Assembly: GCF_026343335.1 (NCBI RefSeq)
Contig: NZ_JAPELX010000001.1
Coordinates: forward strand, 434,001 to 498,000
Reading direction: 5' to 3'
Source: Streptomyces sp. NBC_00078
GTDB lineage: Bacteria > Actinomycetota > Actinomycetes > Streptomycetales > Streptomycetaceae
DNA length: 64,000 nucleotides
This document shows, piece by piece, positions 19,908-27,560 of this stretch (the stretch's first letter is position 1; each line of letters starts with the position of its first letter). Below the pieces are notes generated by a model. That model was not told the DNA's origin and did not search any database. It saw nothing but the letters and a program-made list of their open reading frames with translations. The position numbers and the translations under genes are program-made.

Positions 19908-20774
19908 TCATGCCCTGCGGATCCGCTTGCCCCGCATGCGACGGCCCAGGGCGTGCAGGTACTCCAGGGCGTCCAGGACCACCGTGCGGTCGTGCCATGC
20001 CAGCCATCGGCCGCCGTCGCCGCCCACCACGTCCAGGACCTTCAGCTGGGCCCTGGTCAGCCCTTGGAGGGTGTGTTCGGTGTGGGCGGAGACCATGCCC
20101 ACGCGCAGACCCGCCGTGGTCGTGAGCGGCACGCTGTGACAGGCCCTGCTACCGGCCGCGAGGATCGCCGCCCGCGACGGCTCGTCGAAGACCGGGTCGC
20201 TCTCCACCTCCCGCACGGTGACCTGGCTGACGTCGCGGGCGGCCTTCGCGCAGGAGGTGCCGGTCGGCCCGACGTAGGCGAAGAAGTCGACGAAGTCCGC
20301 GGTCAGACCCGTGTGCTTCTCGATGACCAGACCGCGCTTGGCCCGGTCGGCCACCTGGACGTTTCCCATGTCGGTGCCGACCACCGCCAGCGTCTGGCTC
20401 AGTACGGCGCCCAGGACGGCGCCGCGGTTGCCGGCGTCCGGCGGGGGGTCGACCTCGAAGCGCAGCGCGGGCTCCGGGTAGCGGACACGCCGCGGGAACC
20501 ACAGCTGGTCCCCCGGGTCGGGGCGCGGAACGGTCGCCAGAGCCGCGGACAGGATCCGCATCTTGACGTTGAGGCGCTGCGAGGCCTGCTGCAGGAGTGC
20601 GAACGCGCTGTCCGCGTCGGGCAGCTCGTAGCGCTCCTGGAGGATGCCCTGCGCGTGGGATATCTGCGGGTAGGCGCGGGCCTTGGCCCTGAGGTCCCGC
20701 ACCTGTGCCCGCAGCCGTTCCAGTTCTTCGCGCTCCGGTACGTCGTCCGCCGTCCCGGGCCCTGGCTCTGTCAT
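19908..20774 (-). CDS. ANTAR and GAF domain signalling protein
   Basis: A 288-residue protein. Residues ~10-35 form a likely coiled coil (EREELERLRAQVRDLRAKAR), followed by an ANTAR-type RNA-binding segment (AYPQISHAQGILQERYELPD and ADSAFALLQQASQRLNVKMR, ~34-80), then a GAF-like domain (~110-260, with GAVLGAVLSQTLAVVGTDMG and SRACHSVPLTTTAGLRVGMV). ANTAR proteins usually act as transcription antitermination regulators; here the ANTAR segment precedes the sensor domain, whereas C-terminal placement is commoner. Its start overlaps the stop of the DUF5133 gene as ATGA, so it is the third gene of the sigma-factor operon. The signal is unknown. Confidence 0.82.
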   Translation of the reverse strand: MTEPGPGTADDVPEREELERLRAQVRDLRAKARAYPQISHAQGILQERYELPDADSAFALLQQASQRLNVKMRILSAALATVPRPDPGDQLWFPRRVRYPEPALRFEVDPPPDAGNRGAVLGAVLSQTLAVVGTDMGNVQVADRAKRGLVIEKHTGLTADFVDFFAYVGPTGTSCAKAARDVSQVTVREVESDPVFDEPSRAAILAAGSRACHSVPLTTTAGLRVGMVSAHTEHTLQGLTRAQLKVLDVVGGDGGRWLAWHDRTVVLDALEYLHALGRRMRGKRIRRA

Positions 20775-21013
20775 CCAACTCCGATCTCAGTCGTTTCGGG
20801 CGGTGCCTGGGGTGTGGTCGTGGCCGCGAGCAGCCGGTGGGCCGCCTCCAGGGCCCTTCTCACATCCCGTGTGCCGGTCGACACGCAGAGCGTGTACGCC
20901 AGGTCCTGCGCCCGCGGACTCATCCGGCCCCCGCTCTGCTCCGCCTCCTCGGCCTGCACGCTCTCGTACTCCTCCACGAGCCGTCTCAGGACGGCGGGAT
21001 GGGGCATCAGCAT
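20771..21013 (-). CDS. DUF5133 domain protein
   Basis: An 80-residue protein, MLMPHPAVLRRLVEEYESVQ at the N-terminus and ARAQ-like to DLAYTLCVSTGTRDVRRALE in the middle, matching the DUF5133 family and the gene at 2045-2383. The ATG at 21011-21013 follows GAGGGG; a longer in-frame start would overlap the sigma gene and is rejected. It lies seven bases after the sigma-factor stop and overlaps the ANTAR-GAF start by four bases, so the three genes are almost certainly one operon. The function is unknown; the context points to stress regulation. Confidence 0.83.
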   Translation of the reverse strand: MLMPHPAVLRRLVEEYESVQAEEAEQSGGRMSPRAQDLAYTLCVSTGTRDVRRALEAAHRLLAATTTPQAPPETTEIGVG

Positions 21014-21020
21014 CGTTCGT

Positions 21021-21896
21021 TCACCCCTCGTCCGTTCGGGCCGGTTCATGCGGCGGCCTGCCGTCGGCACCCTTCCGGCCGCCCAGCGCCTCGGCACGCA
21101 CACGGGCGCAGCTGCGGCTGATGAGGCGGGAGACGTGCATCTGCGAGATGCCGAGCTGGTCGGCGATCCGGCTCTGCGTCATGTCCTCGAAGTAGCGCAT
21201 GTAGAGGATGGCGCGCTCGCGTTCGGGCAGCCGGCGCAGTCCTTCCTTGGCGGACTCGCGGTCGATCACGACGTCGTACGAGGTGTCGGAGGCACCGAGC
21301 GTGTCGGCGAGGCTGTAGCCGTCCTCGTCGCCCGAGAGTTCGGCGTCCAGAGAAAGGGTGCTGAAGCTTTCGAGGGCTTCGATTCCGGCGCTCACCTCGT
21401 CTTCGGTGAGTCCGGTGTGCGCGGCGAGGTCGGCCACGGTGGGTTCCGGGGTGCCGGGAGTCTGGGTGAGTTCACGGCGGGCCACCCGGACCTTGTTGCG
21501 CAGTTCCTGCACCCGGCGTGGCACCCTCAGGGCCCACATCCGGTCCCGGAAGTGCCGCTTGACCTCACCGGTGATGGTGGGTACCGCGTAGCTTTCGAAT
21601 GCGCCACGCTCCGGGTCGAAGCGGTCGATCGCCTTGACGAGGCCGAGGGCCGCGACCTGGCGCAGGTCCTCCACGGACTCGCCGCGGTCGCGGAAGCGGC
21701 CGGCGATCCGATGGGCCATGGGCAGCCACGCGGCGACGAGTTCGTCGCGGAGCAGGTCCCGCTCGGGGCCGTTCTCCAGCGTGGCGAGACGGGCGAAGTA
21801 TTCGGCCGTGTCGGGTGCGTCGTCGTGCCGCCGCCCGCTGGCGGCGGTCGGCCGGGTCTGGGTGCCGGAACGGCTTGTCGACGTGTCGATGAGCAT
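21021..21896 (-). CDS. SigB/SigF-family alternative sigma factor
   Basis: A 291-residue RNA polymerase sigma factor of the SigB/SigF/SigG type. Region 2 contains RDLLRDELVAAWLPMAHRIA, VEDLRQVAALGLVKAIDRFD and FESYAVPTITGEVKRHFRDR (the -10 recognition area); region 3 contains VPRRVQELRNKVRVARRELT; region 4 contains LPERERAILYMRYFEDMTQS and RIADQLGISQMHVSRLISRS (the -35 helix-turn-helix). The ATG at 21894-21896 has AGGAG at good distance. Upstream, a GTTTG-N14-GGGCAT element resembles SigB-type promoters, suggesting autoregulation or control by a paralogue. By neighbourhood it resembles the SigM-type paralogue of Streptomyces, but I cannot confirm orthology. Confidence 0.93.
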   Translation of the reverse strand: MLIDTSTSRSGTQTRPTAASGRRHDDAPDTAEYFARLATLENGPERDLLRDELVAAWLPMAHRIAGRFRDRGESVEDLRQVAALGLVKAIDRFDPERGAFESYAVPTITGEVKRHFRDRMWALRVPRRVQELRNKVRVARRELTQTPGTPEPTVADLAAHTGLTEDEVSAGIEALESFSTLSLDAELSGDEDGYSLADTLGASDTSYDVVIDRESAKEGLRRLPERERAILYMRYFEDMTQSRIADQLGISQMHVSRLISRSCARVRAEALGGRKGADGRPPHEPARTDEG

Positions 21897-22028
21897 GCGG
21901 ATTCGCTCCTGAACGAGGGTTTCAGGGACATACCGCGGGAGGATCGCCGTCCGGACCGGCCAAAGGGGCCCGGGGGTAGCGATACCGCTCCCGCTGGGGC
22001 GCCTCCGGTCCGAAGCACGAACGTCCGT

Positions 22029-22053
22029 ATGCCCTGCCCACGTGCGAACAAAC
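22029..22053 (-). promoter_or_regulatory. Possible SigB-type promoter of the sigma-factor operon
   Basis: Read on the minus strand: GTTTG (22053-22049), a 14-base spacer, then GGGCAT (22034-22029), about 130 bases before the sigma start. It fits the GNNTN-N14-16-GGGTAY pattern with one mismatch in the -10 element. Inference from pattern only. Confidence 0.35.
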
Positions 22054-22072
22054 CGCCCCCGCGAAAAAGCGT

Positions 22073-22516
22073 TCAGTCCAGGGCGACCACGGCGGTGATG
22101 CACTTGCCGCCTGCGGGCAGCTCGGACACCTGTACGTCACGGGCCAGGCGGCAGACGATGGGCCAGCCGTGGCCGCCGGGGCGCTGTCGTCGCAGTGGGT
22201 CGGCGGGCTGCCTCGACACGGGCAGTCGGTCGCTGCGATCGCACACCGAGACGCGTACGCCCGTGCCGAGGACGTCGACGCTGAAGTCGGTCATGCCGCC
22301 CCCGTGCAGGATCGCGTTGGTCGTCAGCTCCGTGGCGACGAGCAGGGCGTCACCCAGGGCCTCCGGATCGCAGCAGGTGTGTGTGAGCCGGCAGCGTTCG
22401 GTGACAGCGAGTTCGACGGCCCTTCGCGCCTCGGCGGGTTTGCACGACCTGGAGGGGCGTGTCTGCTGCGCGCCCGCTCGTTCGAGGGCGGATTCGGTCC
22501 GGTGCTCCTCGCACAT
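22073..22516 (-). CDS. RsbW-like HATPase regulatory protein
   Basis: A 147-residue GHKL ATPase with the N-box LLVATELTTNAILHGGG, VRVSVCDRSDRLPVSR in the G1 area, and RPGGHGWPIVCRLARDVQVS at G2, closely resembling the protein at 13547-13999. The ATG at 22514-22516 follows GGGGAG. Two cysteine-containing segments (THTCCDPEAL and VSVCDRS) are unusual for the group but not diagnostic. It sits about 175 bases upstream of the sigma-factor operon on the same strand and is the best candidate anti-sigma factor or switch kinase for it; this is inference from position. Confidence 0.83.
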   Translation of the reverse strand: MCEEHRTESALERAGAQQTRPSRSCKPAEARRAVELAVTERCRLTHTCCDPEALGDALLVATELTTNAILHGGGMTDFSVDVLGTGVRVSVCDRSDRLPVSRQPADPLRRQRPGGHGWPIVCRLARDVQVSELPAGGKCITAVVALD

Positions 22517-22776
22517 CGCCTGGCTCCCCTGATAGGTGAAGAGCCCGACCTCCGTGTGCGGGGGAGGCGGGCCCGGGCCAGACCTGCGACCGCCGTGCCC
22601 GGGCCGATGGCTGACGGCCACGGCTGTTCCCCCGCCCGTCGGGAGCGATTCCGGCTCCCGCTGCGCGAGCACCGCAGGTCCCTTCTCTTCGGCTCACCGG
22701 GACGGGCGTCGCCAAACCACCCGGCCGCATGCGGGATCCCGGCCATCGGAGTGAGAAACCTGGGTAGGCGGATGCC

Positions 22777-22998
22777 ATGACCGATGTCGTGGACTCAGAC
22801 GAACTGCTGCGCCGCATCCAACGTGCGCGGGACTGCGCGCAGCGGGAGGAGCGGGCGTGGCGGACGCGGGGCGAAGGCCTGCGGGCGACCGATCCGGAGG
22901 CGGCGCACGAGGCCGCAGTAAGAACTCTGACCTACGAGGCGGTCCTGTGCGTACTGGACGAGATACTGACACCGGGCCGGCACGGCGATCGGACCTGA
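22777..22998 (+). CDS. Small conserved hypothetical protein
   Basis: A 73-residue helical, highly charged protein (SDELLRRIQRARDCAQREER near the N-terminus, ending LTPGRHGDRT). Regular spacing of Leu, Arg and Glu suggests one or two amphipathic helices. Codon usage is coding-like and the ATG at 22777 is the only good start, though the ribosome-binding site is weak. It has no recognised domain. It is followed by a gene-poor stretch to 23342. Confidence 0.5.
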   Translation: MTDVVDSDELLRRIQRARDCAQREERAWRTRGEGLRATDPEAAHEAAVRTLTYEAVLCVLDEILTPGRHGDRT

Positions 22999-23109
22999 CC
23001 CGCCGGGCGGGGAGCCTGCCCGGTGGGCACCGAACCGACCGCCCTGGGTGGCCCGAGAAGGGGCTCCGGAGTGAAACAGGTCACTTGGCCCGTTCTGGGG
23101 GCGCGAAAT

Positions 23110-23223
23110 CCCATGCAGATGGTTTACGGTTCATTCATACGTGGTGACGGAGTCGACCGTACCGTCCTCCGACGCCACCGCTTACGGCCCTGGCTGGTCT
23201 CCCCCGTCCAGCCAGGGCTTTTT
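23110..23223 (+). ncRNA. Candidate small RNA ending at the orphan terminator
   Basis: Sequence just before the terminator can fold further, for example CGGAG with CTCCG around 23146-23171. A locally less G+C-rich stretch at 23118-23142 could hold a promoter. No Rfam family is recognised with confidence; the C-rich terminal loop recalls the actinobacterial 6C RNA, but two C-rich hairpins are not present. The 5' end is a guess. Confidence 0.3.
23188..23223 (+). terminator. Intrinsic terminator with perfect 10-bp stem
   Basis: CCCTGGCTGG (23188-23197) pairs perfectly with CCAGCCAGGG (23208-23217) around a 10-base C-rich loop and is followed by C and five T. It is the clearest intrinsic terminator in the window. 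Confidence 0.8.
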
Positions 23224-23342
23224 CATGTCTTCGGGGCTCTGTGCGAGAACTGCCGTCCGCCGAGGTGCCCGGGGCGTCCGCAGCGGCTGAAATGGGCGTA
23301 GGGAAACCACCGGAACCGATCCTCGGCGAGGAGCCCCGCGTC

Positions 23343-23798
23343 ATGACCAAAGCGATAAAACTGCTGAGCGCTCTTCCCCCGCCCCAGCGCCAGAGCCTGA
23401 TGGCGCTCGCGCGGGAGGTCTCCTTCCCGGAGGACACCCGGATCTTCGAGGCGGGCGGCAGAGCCGACCGCTTCTGGGTCATCCGCTCGGGCGCCGTCTC
23501 GCTCGACCAGCGGGTCAACTCGCTGCAACGGGTGACCGTCGCGAGCCTCGGCGCGGGCGATCTGCTCGGCTGGTCCTGGCTGTTCCCGCCGCACGAGTGG
23601 GACTTCGGCGCGGAGGCCTTCAGCCCTGTGCGCGCCTACGAGTTCGAGGCGGCCGCGGTGCTGCGGCTGTGCGAGGAGGACACGCAACTCGGGCTCACGC
23701 TCGTGCGCAACGTCGCCGAGATCCTCGCGCACCGGCTGGAGACGACCCGCGGCAAGCTCATGGAGCAGCACGCGATCAGTCGGCGCAGCGCTCTCTAG
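23343..23798 (+). CDS. Stand-alone cyclic-nucleotide-binding domain protein
   Basis: A 151-residue protein made of one cNMP-binding (CRP-like) beta-barrel: FPEDTRIFEAGGRADRFWVI, GAVSLDQRVNSLQRVTVASL, GAGDLLGWSWLFPPHEWDFG and AFSPVRAYEFEAAAV, then a helix (RNVAEILAHRLETTRGKL). No DNA-binding helix-turn-helix follows, so it is not a CRP-type activator on its own; it may be a sensory subunit. The phosphate-binding-cassette arginine and glutamate of true cAMP binders are not evident, so the ligand is uncertain. ATG 23343 with GAGGAG upstream is preferred; ATG 23292 is an alternative start. Confidence 0.78.
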   Translation: MTKAIKLLSALPPPQRQSLMALAREVSFPEDTRIFEAGGRADRFWVIRSGAVSLDQRVNSLQRVTVASLGAGDLLGWSWLFPPHEWDFGAEAFSPVRAYEFEAAAVLRLCEEDTQLGLTLVRNVAEILAHRLETTRGKLMEQHAISRRSAL

Positions 23799-23872
23799 GG
23801 CACCTCCGAGGCACCTCCCGTGCCTGTCGGGCCACCAGGCCGCCTCCGGGCCGGAGTTGGCGTACCGGGGTG

Positions 23873-25195
23873 TCAGATGCGGTAGCGGCGCAGTGCCGGG
23901 ACCGCGGCGGCCAGAGCCAGCATCACGGCGACGACGAGGAGGCCGCCGACGACGACCGCCGTGCGCGGGCCGAGGACCGAGCCCGCGGTGCCGTGCAGGA
24001 CATCGGCCAGTCGCGGTCCGCCGGCGACGACGACCGTGAAGACGCCCTGCATACGGCCGCGCATCTCGTCGGTGGCGGCGGACAGCAGGATCGCCCCGCG
24101 GAAGACCATCGAGACCATGTCGGCGACCCCGGCCAGAGCGAGGAACACCGCGGCGAGCCACAGGTTGCCGCTGAGTCCGAAGCCGGTGATCGCGGCGCCC
24201 CAGGCGACGACCGCGCCGATCACCATCCAGCCGTGCCGGCGGGCCCGGGAGAAGGTGCCGGAGAACAGTCCGCCCAGCACGGCGCCGATGGGGATCGCCG
24301 CGAAGAGCAGTCCCAGCGCGAGCCCTTCGCCGTAGGAACCGAAGGTCTGCGCGGCGAGTTGCGGGAACAGGGCGCGGGGCATGCCGAAGACCATCGCGAT
24401 GATGTCGGCGAGGAAGGACAGCAGCAGCACCTTGTGCATGGAGATGTAGCGGAATCCCTCCGCGATCTCCCGCACGCCGGCGCGACGCGTCGCGGATCCC
24501 GCCAGGGGCGGCAGTGTGGGCAGCTTGTACACCGCCCACACCGTCACGCAGAGCGCGACGGCGTCGATCAGATACAGCTCGGGCAGGCCGATGACGGGTA
24601 TGAGGGCACCGGCGAGCAGCGGTCCGACGACCTGCCCGGTCTGCATGACGGTGGAGCCGAGGGCGTTGGCGGCGGGCAGCTGTCCCTCCGGCACCAGACG
24701 GGCGATGGAGGCGTTGCGCGCGGGGGCGTTCAGGCCCCAGAACGCCTGCTGCACGGCGAGCAGGACCATGAGCGCGACCACGGACTCCAGCCCGGCGAAG
24801 GCCTGGAGCCAGAAGAGCAGCGAGGTGACCGCGATACCGCTGTTGGTGATCAGCAGCAGCTTGCGGCGGTCCATGCTGTCGGCGACCGCGCCACCCCACA
24901 GCGCGAACACGATCAGCGGGAGCAGACCGGCGAGGCTCGCGGCACCGACCCACGCCGAGGATCCGGTGATGTCGTAGATCTGCTTGGGTACGGCGACCGC
25001 GGTGAGCTGGCTGCCGACGGCGGTGACGATCGTGGAGGACCAGAGGCGGCGGTAGGCCGGGATGCGCAGGGGGCGGGTGTCCATGGCCCAGCGGCGCCAG
25101 CCGCGCCGGGGTGGGTCGGCCGCGACCGCGTCCGGTGCCTGCGGTTCGGTGCTGCTCTCGCTGGTGTCCACGGGCTTCCTGGTTGCTCGATACAT
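23873..25195 (-). CDS. MFS transporter (DHA3/EntS-like exporter)
   Basis: A 440-residue major facilitator with about 12 transmembrane helices. The first helix segment follows RIPAYRRLWSSTIVTAVGSQ; the loop motif WGGAVADSMDRRKLLLITNS is the MFS motif between helices 2 and 3; later segments include VMQTGQVVGPLLAGALIPVI and LLFAAIPIGAVLGGLFSGTF. The N-terminal 40 residues are hydrophilic and proline-rich. DHA3-group members export siderophores, macrolides or other small molecules; the substrate here is unknown. It lies 152 bases downstream of a TetR regulator gene on the same strand, a common pairing for efflux control. Confidence 0.88.
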   Translation of the reverse strand: MYRATRKPVDTSESSTEPQAPDAVAADPPRRGWRRWAMDTRPLRIPAYRRLWSSTIVTAVGSQLTAVAVPKQIYDITGSSAWVGAASLAGLLPLIVFALWGGAVADSMDRRKLLLITNSGIAVTSLLFWLQAFAGLESVVALMVLLAVQQAFWGLNAPARNASIARLVPEGQLPAANALGSTVMQTGQVVGPLLAGALIPVIGLPELYLIDAVALCVTVWAVYKLPTLPPLAGSATRRAGVREIAEGFRYISMHKVLLLSFLADIIAMVFGMPRALFPQLAAQTFGSYGEGLALGLLFAAIPIGAVLGGLFSGTFSRARRHGWMVIGAVVAWGAAITGFGLSGNLWLAAVFLALAGVADMVSMVFRGAILLSAATDEMRGRMQGVFTVVVAGGPRLADVLHGTAGSVLGPRTAVVVGGLLVVAVMLALAAAVPALRRYRI

Positions 25196-25347
25196 CTTTC
25201 GGGTCCGGGGTTCACTATCCCAGCACCGTCCGAGAGTTCGGGACGCGCCTGCTCAGGCCGTGGATCTCAGGCCCGGCGACGAGCAGGGCACCGGGCGTGA
25301 TCATCGTCGCGACGGCCACTGCGACCCCGCGAGCCCCGACTTCGCGG

Positions 25348-26082
25348 TCACGGACGTGGCGTGGGAGGCGCCGCGCGCCGGTGGAGGGACTCCAGTTGGG
25401 CCGCCGCGTTGTCGAGCAGCATCTCCAGTGCCGTCGGATACGCGCTGTCGGCCATGCGGGCCGCAAGCAGGGGTGCGGCCTCGGCGATGCGCGGGTGGGT
25501 CGTGCGGGGCAGGTGGGCGTAGGTCGAGCGCCACATGGTCTCGTCGGCTCGCAGCGCATCACTCGGCAGGGCCAGGGAGGCGGCGTCGAGAGCGGCGAAG
25601 GCCAGCGTCTGGTCGATGAAGGCGTGGTAGATGCGGACCGTGTCCGGGAGCGGGAAGCCGGCGGTGCGCAGGATGTCCAGGACGGCCTCGTCGGCGGCCA
25701 GTTCATTGGCCCGGCCGGTGACCCGGCTCGTGGTCAGCACCGCCGCCTGCGGGTGGGCGACGTAGGCGGCGTGGATGCGCAGGCCGACGGCGCGCAGATC
25801 CGCCCGCCACTCCCCCGTCGGCCGCCAGCCGTCGAGGGCCTCGCCGATGAGCGCGTCACCGATGGCGAGGGTCAGGTCGTCCATGCCGCTGAAGTAGCGG
25901 TAGAGGGTGCTCGGGTCGGCGTCCAGGGCCAGACCGAGGCGGCGGGCGGTGAGGCCGGCGCTGCCGTGTTCGCGCAGCATCCGCAGCGCGGTCTCGACGA
26001 TCAGCCGCTCGGACAGCACGGTGCCGCTCTTCGTGGGCCGGCGCCTGCGCCGCTTCTCCTCGGGCACGACCGGTTTGGGCAC
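25348..26082 (-). CDS. TetR-family transcriptional regulator
   Basis: A 244-residue regulator. After a basic N-terminus (EEKRRRRRPTK) comes the TetR DNA-binding domain, SERLIVETALRMLREHGSAG with helix-turn-helix LTARRLGLALDADPSTLYRYF (~45-65). The remaining helical ligand domain resembles the TetR_C class. The GTG at 26080-26082 gives MPKPVVPEE. The gene lies upstream of the MFS exporter on the same strand and is divergent from the saccharopine-dehydrogenase-like gene with a 147-base gap, so it may control either or both. Confidence 0.88.
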   Translation of the reverse strand: MPKPVVPEEKRRRRRPTKSGTVLSERLIVETALRMLREHGSAGLTARRLGLALDADPSTLYRYFSGMDDLTLAIGDALIGEALDGWRPTGEWRADLRAVGLRIHAAYVAHPQAAVLTTSRVTGRANELAADEAVLDILRTAGFPLPDTVRIYHAFIDQTLAFAALDAASLALPSDALRADETMWRSTYAHLPRTTHPRIAEAAPLLAARMADSAYPTALEMLLDNAAAQLESLHRRAAPPTPRP

Positions 26083-26112
26083 GACACGACCTTTCGCCTT
26101 ATGCCAACGCCA

Positions 26113-26142
26113 TTGACCTTACGTGAACAGGCGGCGTTGTAT
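26113..26142 (+). promoter_or_regulatory. Candidate sigma-70-type promoter
   Basis: TTGACC (26113-26118) and TTGTAT (26137-26142) are separated by 18 bases, a good fit to a housekeeping (HrdB-type) promoter for the + strand gene at 26230. It overlaps the upstream region of the divergent TetR gene. Confidence 0.5.
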
Positions 26143-26161
26143 CTCCGGCAGGGGCCCCTCG

Positions 26162-26218
26162 TCATCGATTCTCAGGACAGTCGTCGATCTTCAGGACAGT
26201 CGTCGATCCTCAGGACAG
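26162..26218 (+). repeat. Three tandem 19-bp repeats in the leader of the gene at 26230
   Basis: Units at 26162-26180, 26181-26199 and 26200-26218 share the form TCRTCGATYYTCAGGACAG with only two or three differences. The last copy ends 11 bases before the ATG at 26230, and its AGGACAGG with the following GGAG supplies the ribosome-binding region. Confidence 0.85.
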
Positions 26219-26229
26219 GGAGATCTGTC

Positions 26230-27450
26230 ATGCGTGTACTGCTCGTGGGCGCCGGCGGGGTCGGCACCGCCGTCACCCGGATCGCCGCCAGGCGTTCGTT
26301 CTTCGACGCGATGGTCGTGACCGACTACGACCCGGCGCGGGCCGAGGCCGCGGTTGCTGCCCTCGGCGGTGAGGGGGGCCGCTTCCAGGCCGAGCGCGTC
26401 GACGCCGGCGACGAGGAGGCGGTGACGGAGTTGCTGCGCCGGCACGGCTGCGACGTGCTCCTCAACGCCACCGACCCGCGCTTTGTGATGCCGCTGTTCC
26501 GAGCCGCGCGCAGGGCCGGCGCCACCTATGTCGACATGGCGATGTCGCTGTCGCACCCGCACGCCGAGCGGCCCTACGAGGTGTGCGGCGTGAAGCTCGG
26601 CGACGACCAGTTCGCACAGGCCGAGGAGTGGGAGAAGACGGGCGCGCTGGCTGTCGTCGGCATGGGCGTCGAGCCCGGCATGTCGGACGTGTTCGCGCGG
26701 TTCGCCGCCGACGAACTCTTCGACGAGATCGAGGAGATCGGCATCCGTGACGGCGCGAACCTCACCGTCGACGGCTACGACTTCGCCCCGTCCTTCAGTA
26801 TCTGGACCACCATCGAGGAGTGCCTCAACCCGCCCGTCGTCTACGAGGCCGACCGGGGCTGGTTCACCACCGAGCCGTTCAGCGAGCCCGAGGTGTTCGA
26901 CTTCCCCGAGGGGATCGGTCCCGTCGAGTGCGTGAACGTGGAGCACGAGGAGGTGCTGCTCGTACCGCGCTGGGTAGAAGCACGCCGGGTCACCTTCAAG
27001 TACGGCCTCGGCCGGGAGTTCGTCGAGACGCTGAAGACGCTGCATCTGCTGGGCCTGGACCGCACGGCGCCGGTGACCGTGCCGAGCGCCGCGGGGCCGG
27101 TCGCGGTCTCGCCCCGGGACGTCGTCGCCGCCTGCCTGCCCGACCCGGCGACACTGGGCGAGCGGATGCACGGCAAGACCTGCGCGGGCACCTGGGTGCG
27201 CGGCACCAAGGACGGGAAGCCGCGCGAGGTGTACCTGTACCACGTGGTCGACAACCAGTGGTCCATGGCGGAGTACGGCAGCCAGGCGGTGGTGTGGCAG
27301 ACGGCCGTCAATCCGGTCGTCGCCCTCGAACTCCTCGCCACCGGCGCCTGGTCGGGCTCGGGCGTCCTCGGTCCCGAGGCGTTCCCGGCCCGCCCGTTCC
27401 TGGAACTGCTGACCGCGTACGGCTCCCCGTGGGGCATGCGCGAGGAATGA
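26230..27450 (+). CDS. Saccharopine dehydrogenase family NAD(P)-binding protein
   Basis: A 406-residue oxidoreductase of the saccharopine/carboxynorspermidine dehydrogenase superfamily. The Rossmann motif VLLVGAGGVGTAVTRIAARR is at the N-terminus; LLNATDPRFVMPLFRAARRA and the substrate-domain segments VVGMGVEPGMSDVFARFAAD, DFAPSFSIWTTIEECLNPPV and YLYHVVDNQWSMAEYGSQAV follow. The C-terminal part includes WQTAVNPVVALELLATGAWS, typical of this superfamily. The reaction may join or split a secondary-amine product of lysine, spermidine or another amine; the substrate is unknown. The ATG at 26230 lies just behind the 19-bp tandem repeats; the reading frame is open much further upstream but those residues look non-coding. 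Confidence 0.88.
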   Translation: MRVLLVGAGGVGTAVTRIAARRSFFDAMVVTDYDPARAEAAVAALGGEGGRFQAERVDAGDEEAVTELLRRHGCDVLLNATDPRFVMPLFRAARRAGATYVDMAMSLSHPHAERPYEVCGVKLGDDQFAQAEEWEKTGALAVVGMGVEPGMSDVFARFAADELFDEIEEIGIRDGANLTVDGYDFAPSFSIWTTIEECLNPPVVYEADRGWFTTEPFSEPEVFDFPEGIGPVECVNVEHEEVLLVPRWVEARRVTFKYGLGREFVETLKTLHLLGLDRTAPVTVPSAAGPVAVSPRDVVAACLPDPATLGERMHGKTCAGTWVRGTKDGKPREVYLYHVVDNQWSMAEYGSQAVVWQTAVNPVVALELLATGAWSGSGVLGPEAFPARPFLELLTAYGSPWGMREE

Positions 27451-27560
27451 ACACGGGATCTTCGCGACTTACGTTGTTTCACTCGCGCATCGACAGGTGA
27501 CCCGGAATCGAGTAAGCCATTCGCGAGGGCACGTACGACTTCGATCGCAGGTGACTTTTG

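Larger units (their letters stand above)
22999..23342. other. Gene-poor stretch with an orphan terminator
   Basis: No convincing protein gene is seen. A strong intrinsic terminator lies at 23188-23223, about 190 bases after the nearest + strand stop codon. The intervening sequence (from about 23060) is therefore either a long 3' untranslated region of the small gene at 22777 or an independent small RNA. The rest is leader sequence for the cyclic-nucleotide-binding gene. Confidence 0.5.

Noticed and set aside
23110..23223. 6C RNA assignment for the candidate small RNA
   Set aside because: The terminal loop has five consecutive C, but a second C-rich hairpin, required for that family as I know it, is not present.
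25111..27450. 779-codon version of the saccharopine-dehydrogenase-like gene
   Set aside because: Upstream residues overlap the TetR gene antisense and look non-coding; the Rossmann motif begins right at the ATG at 26230.
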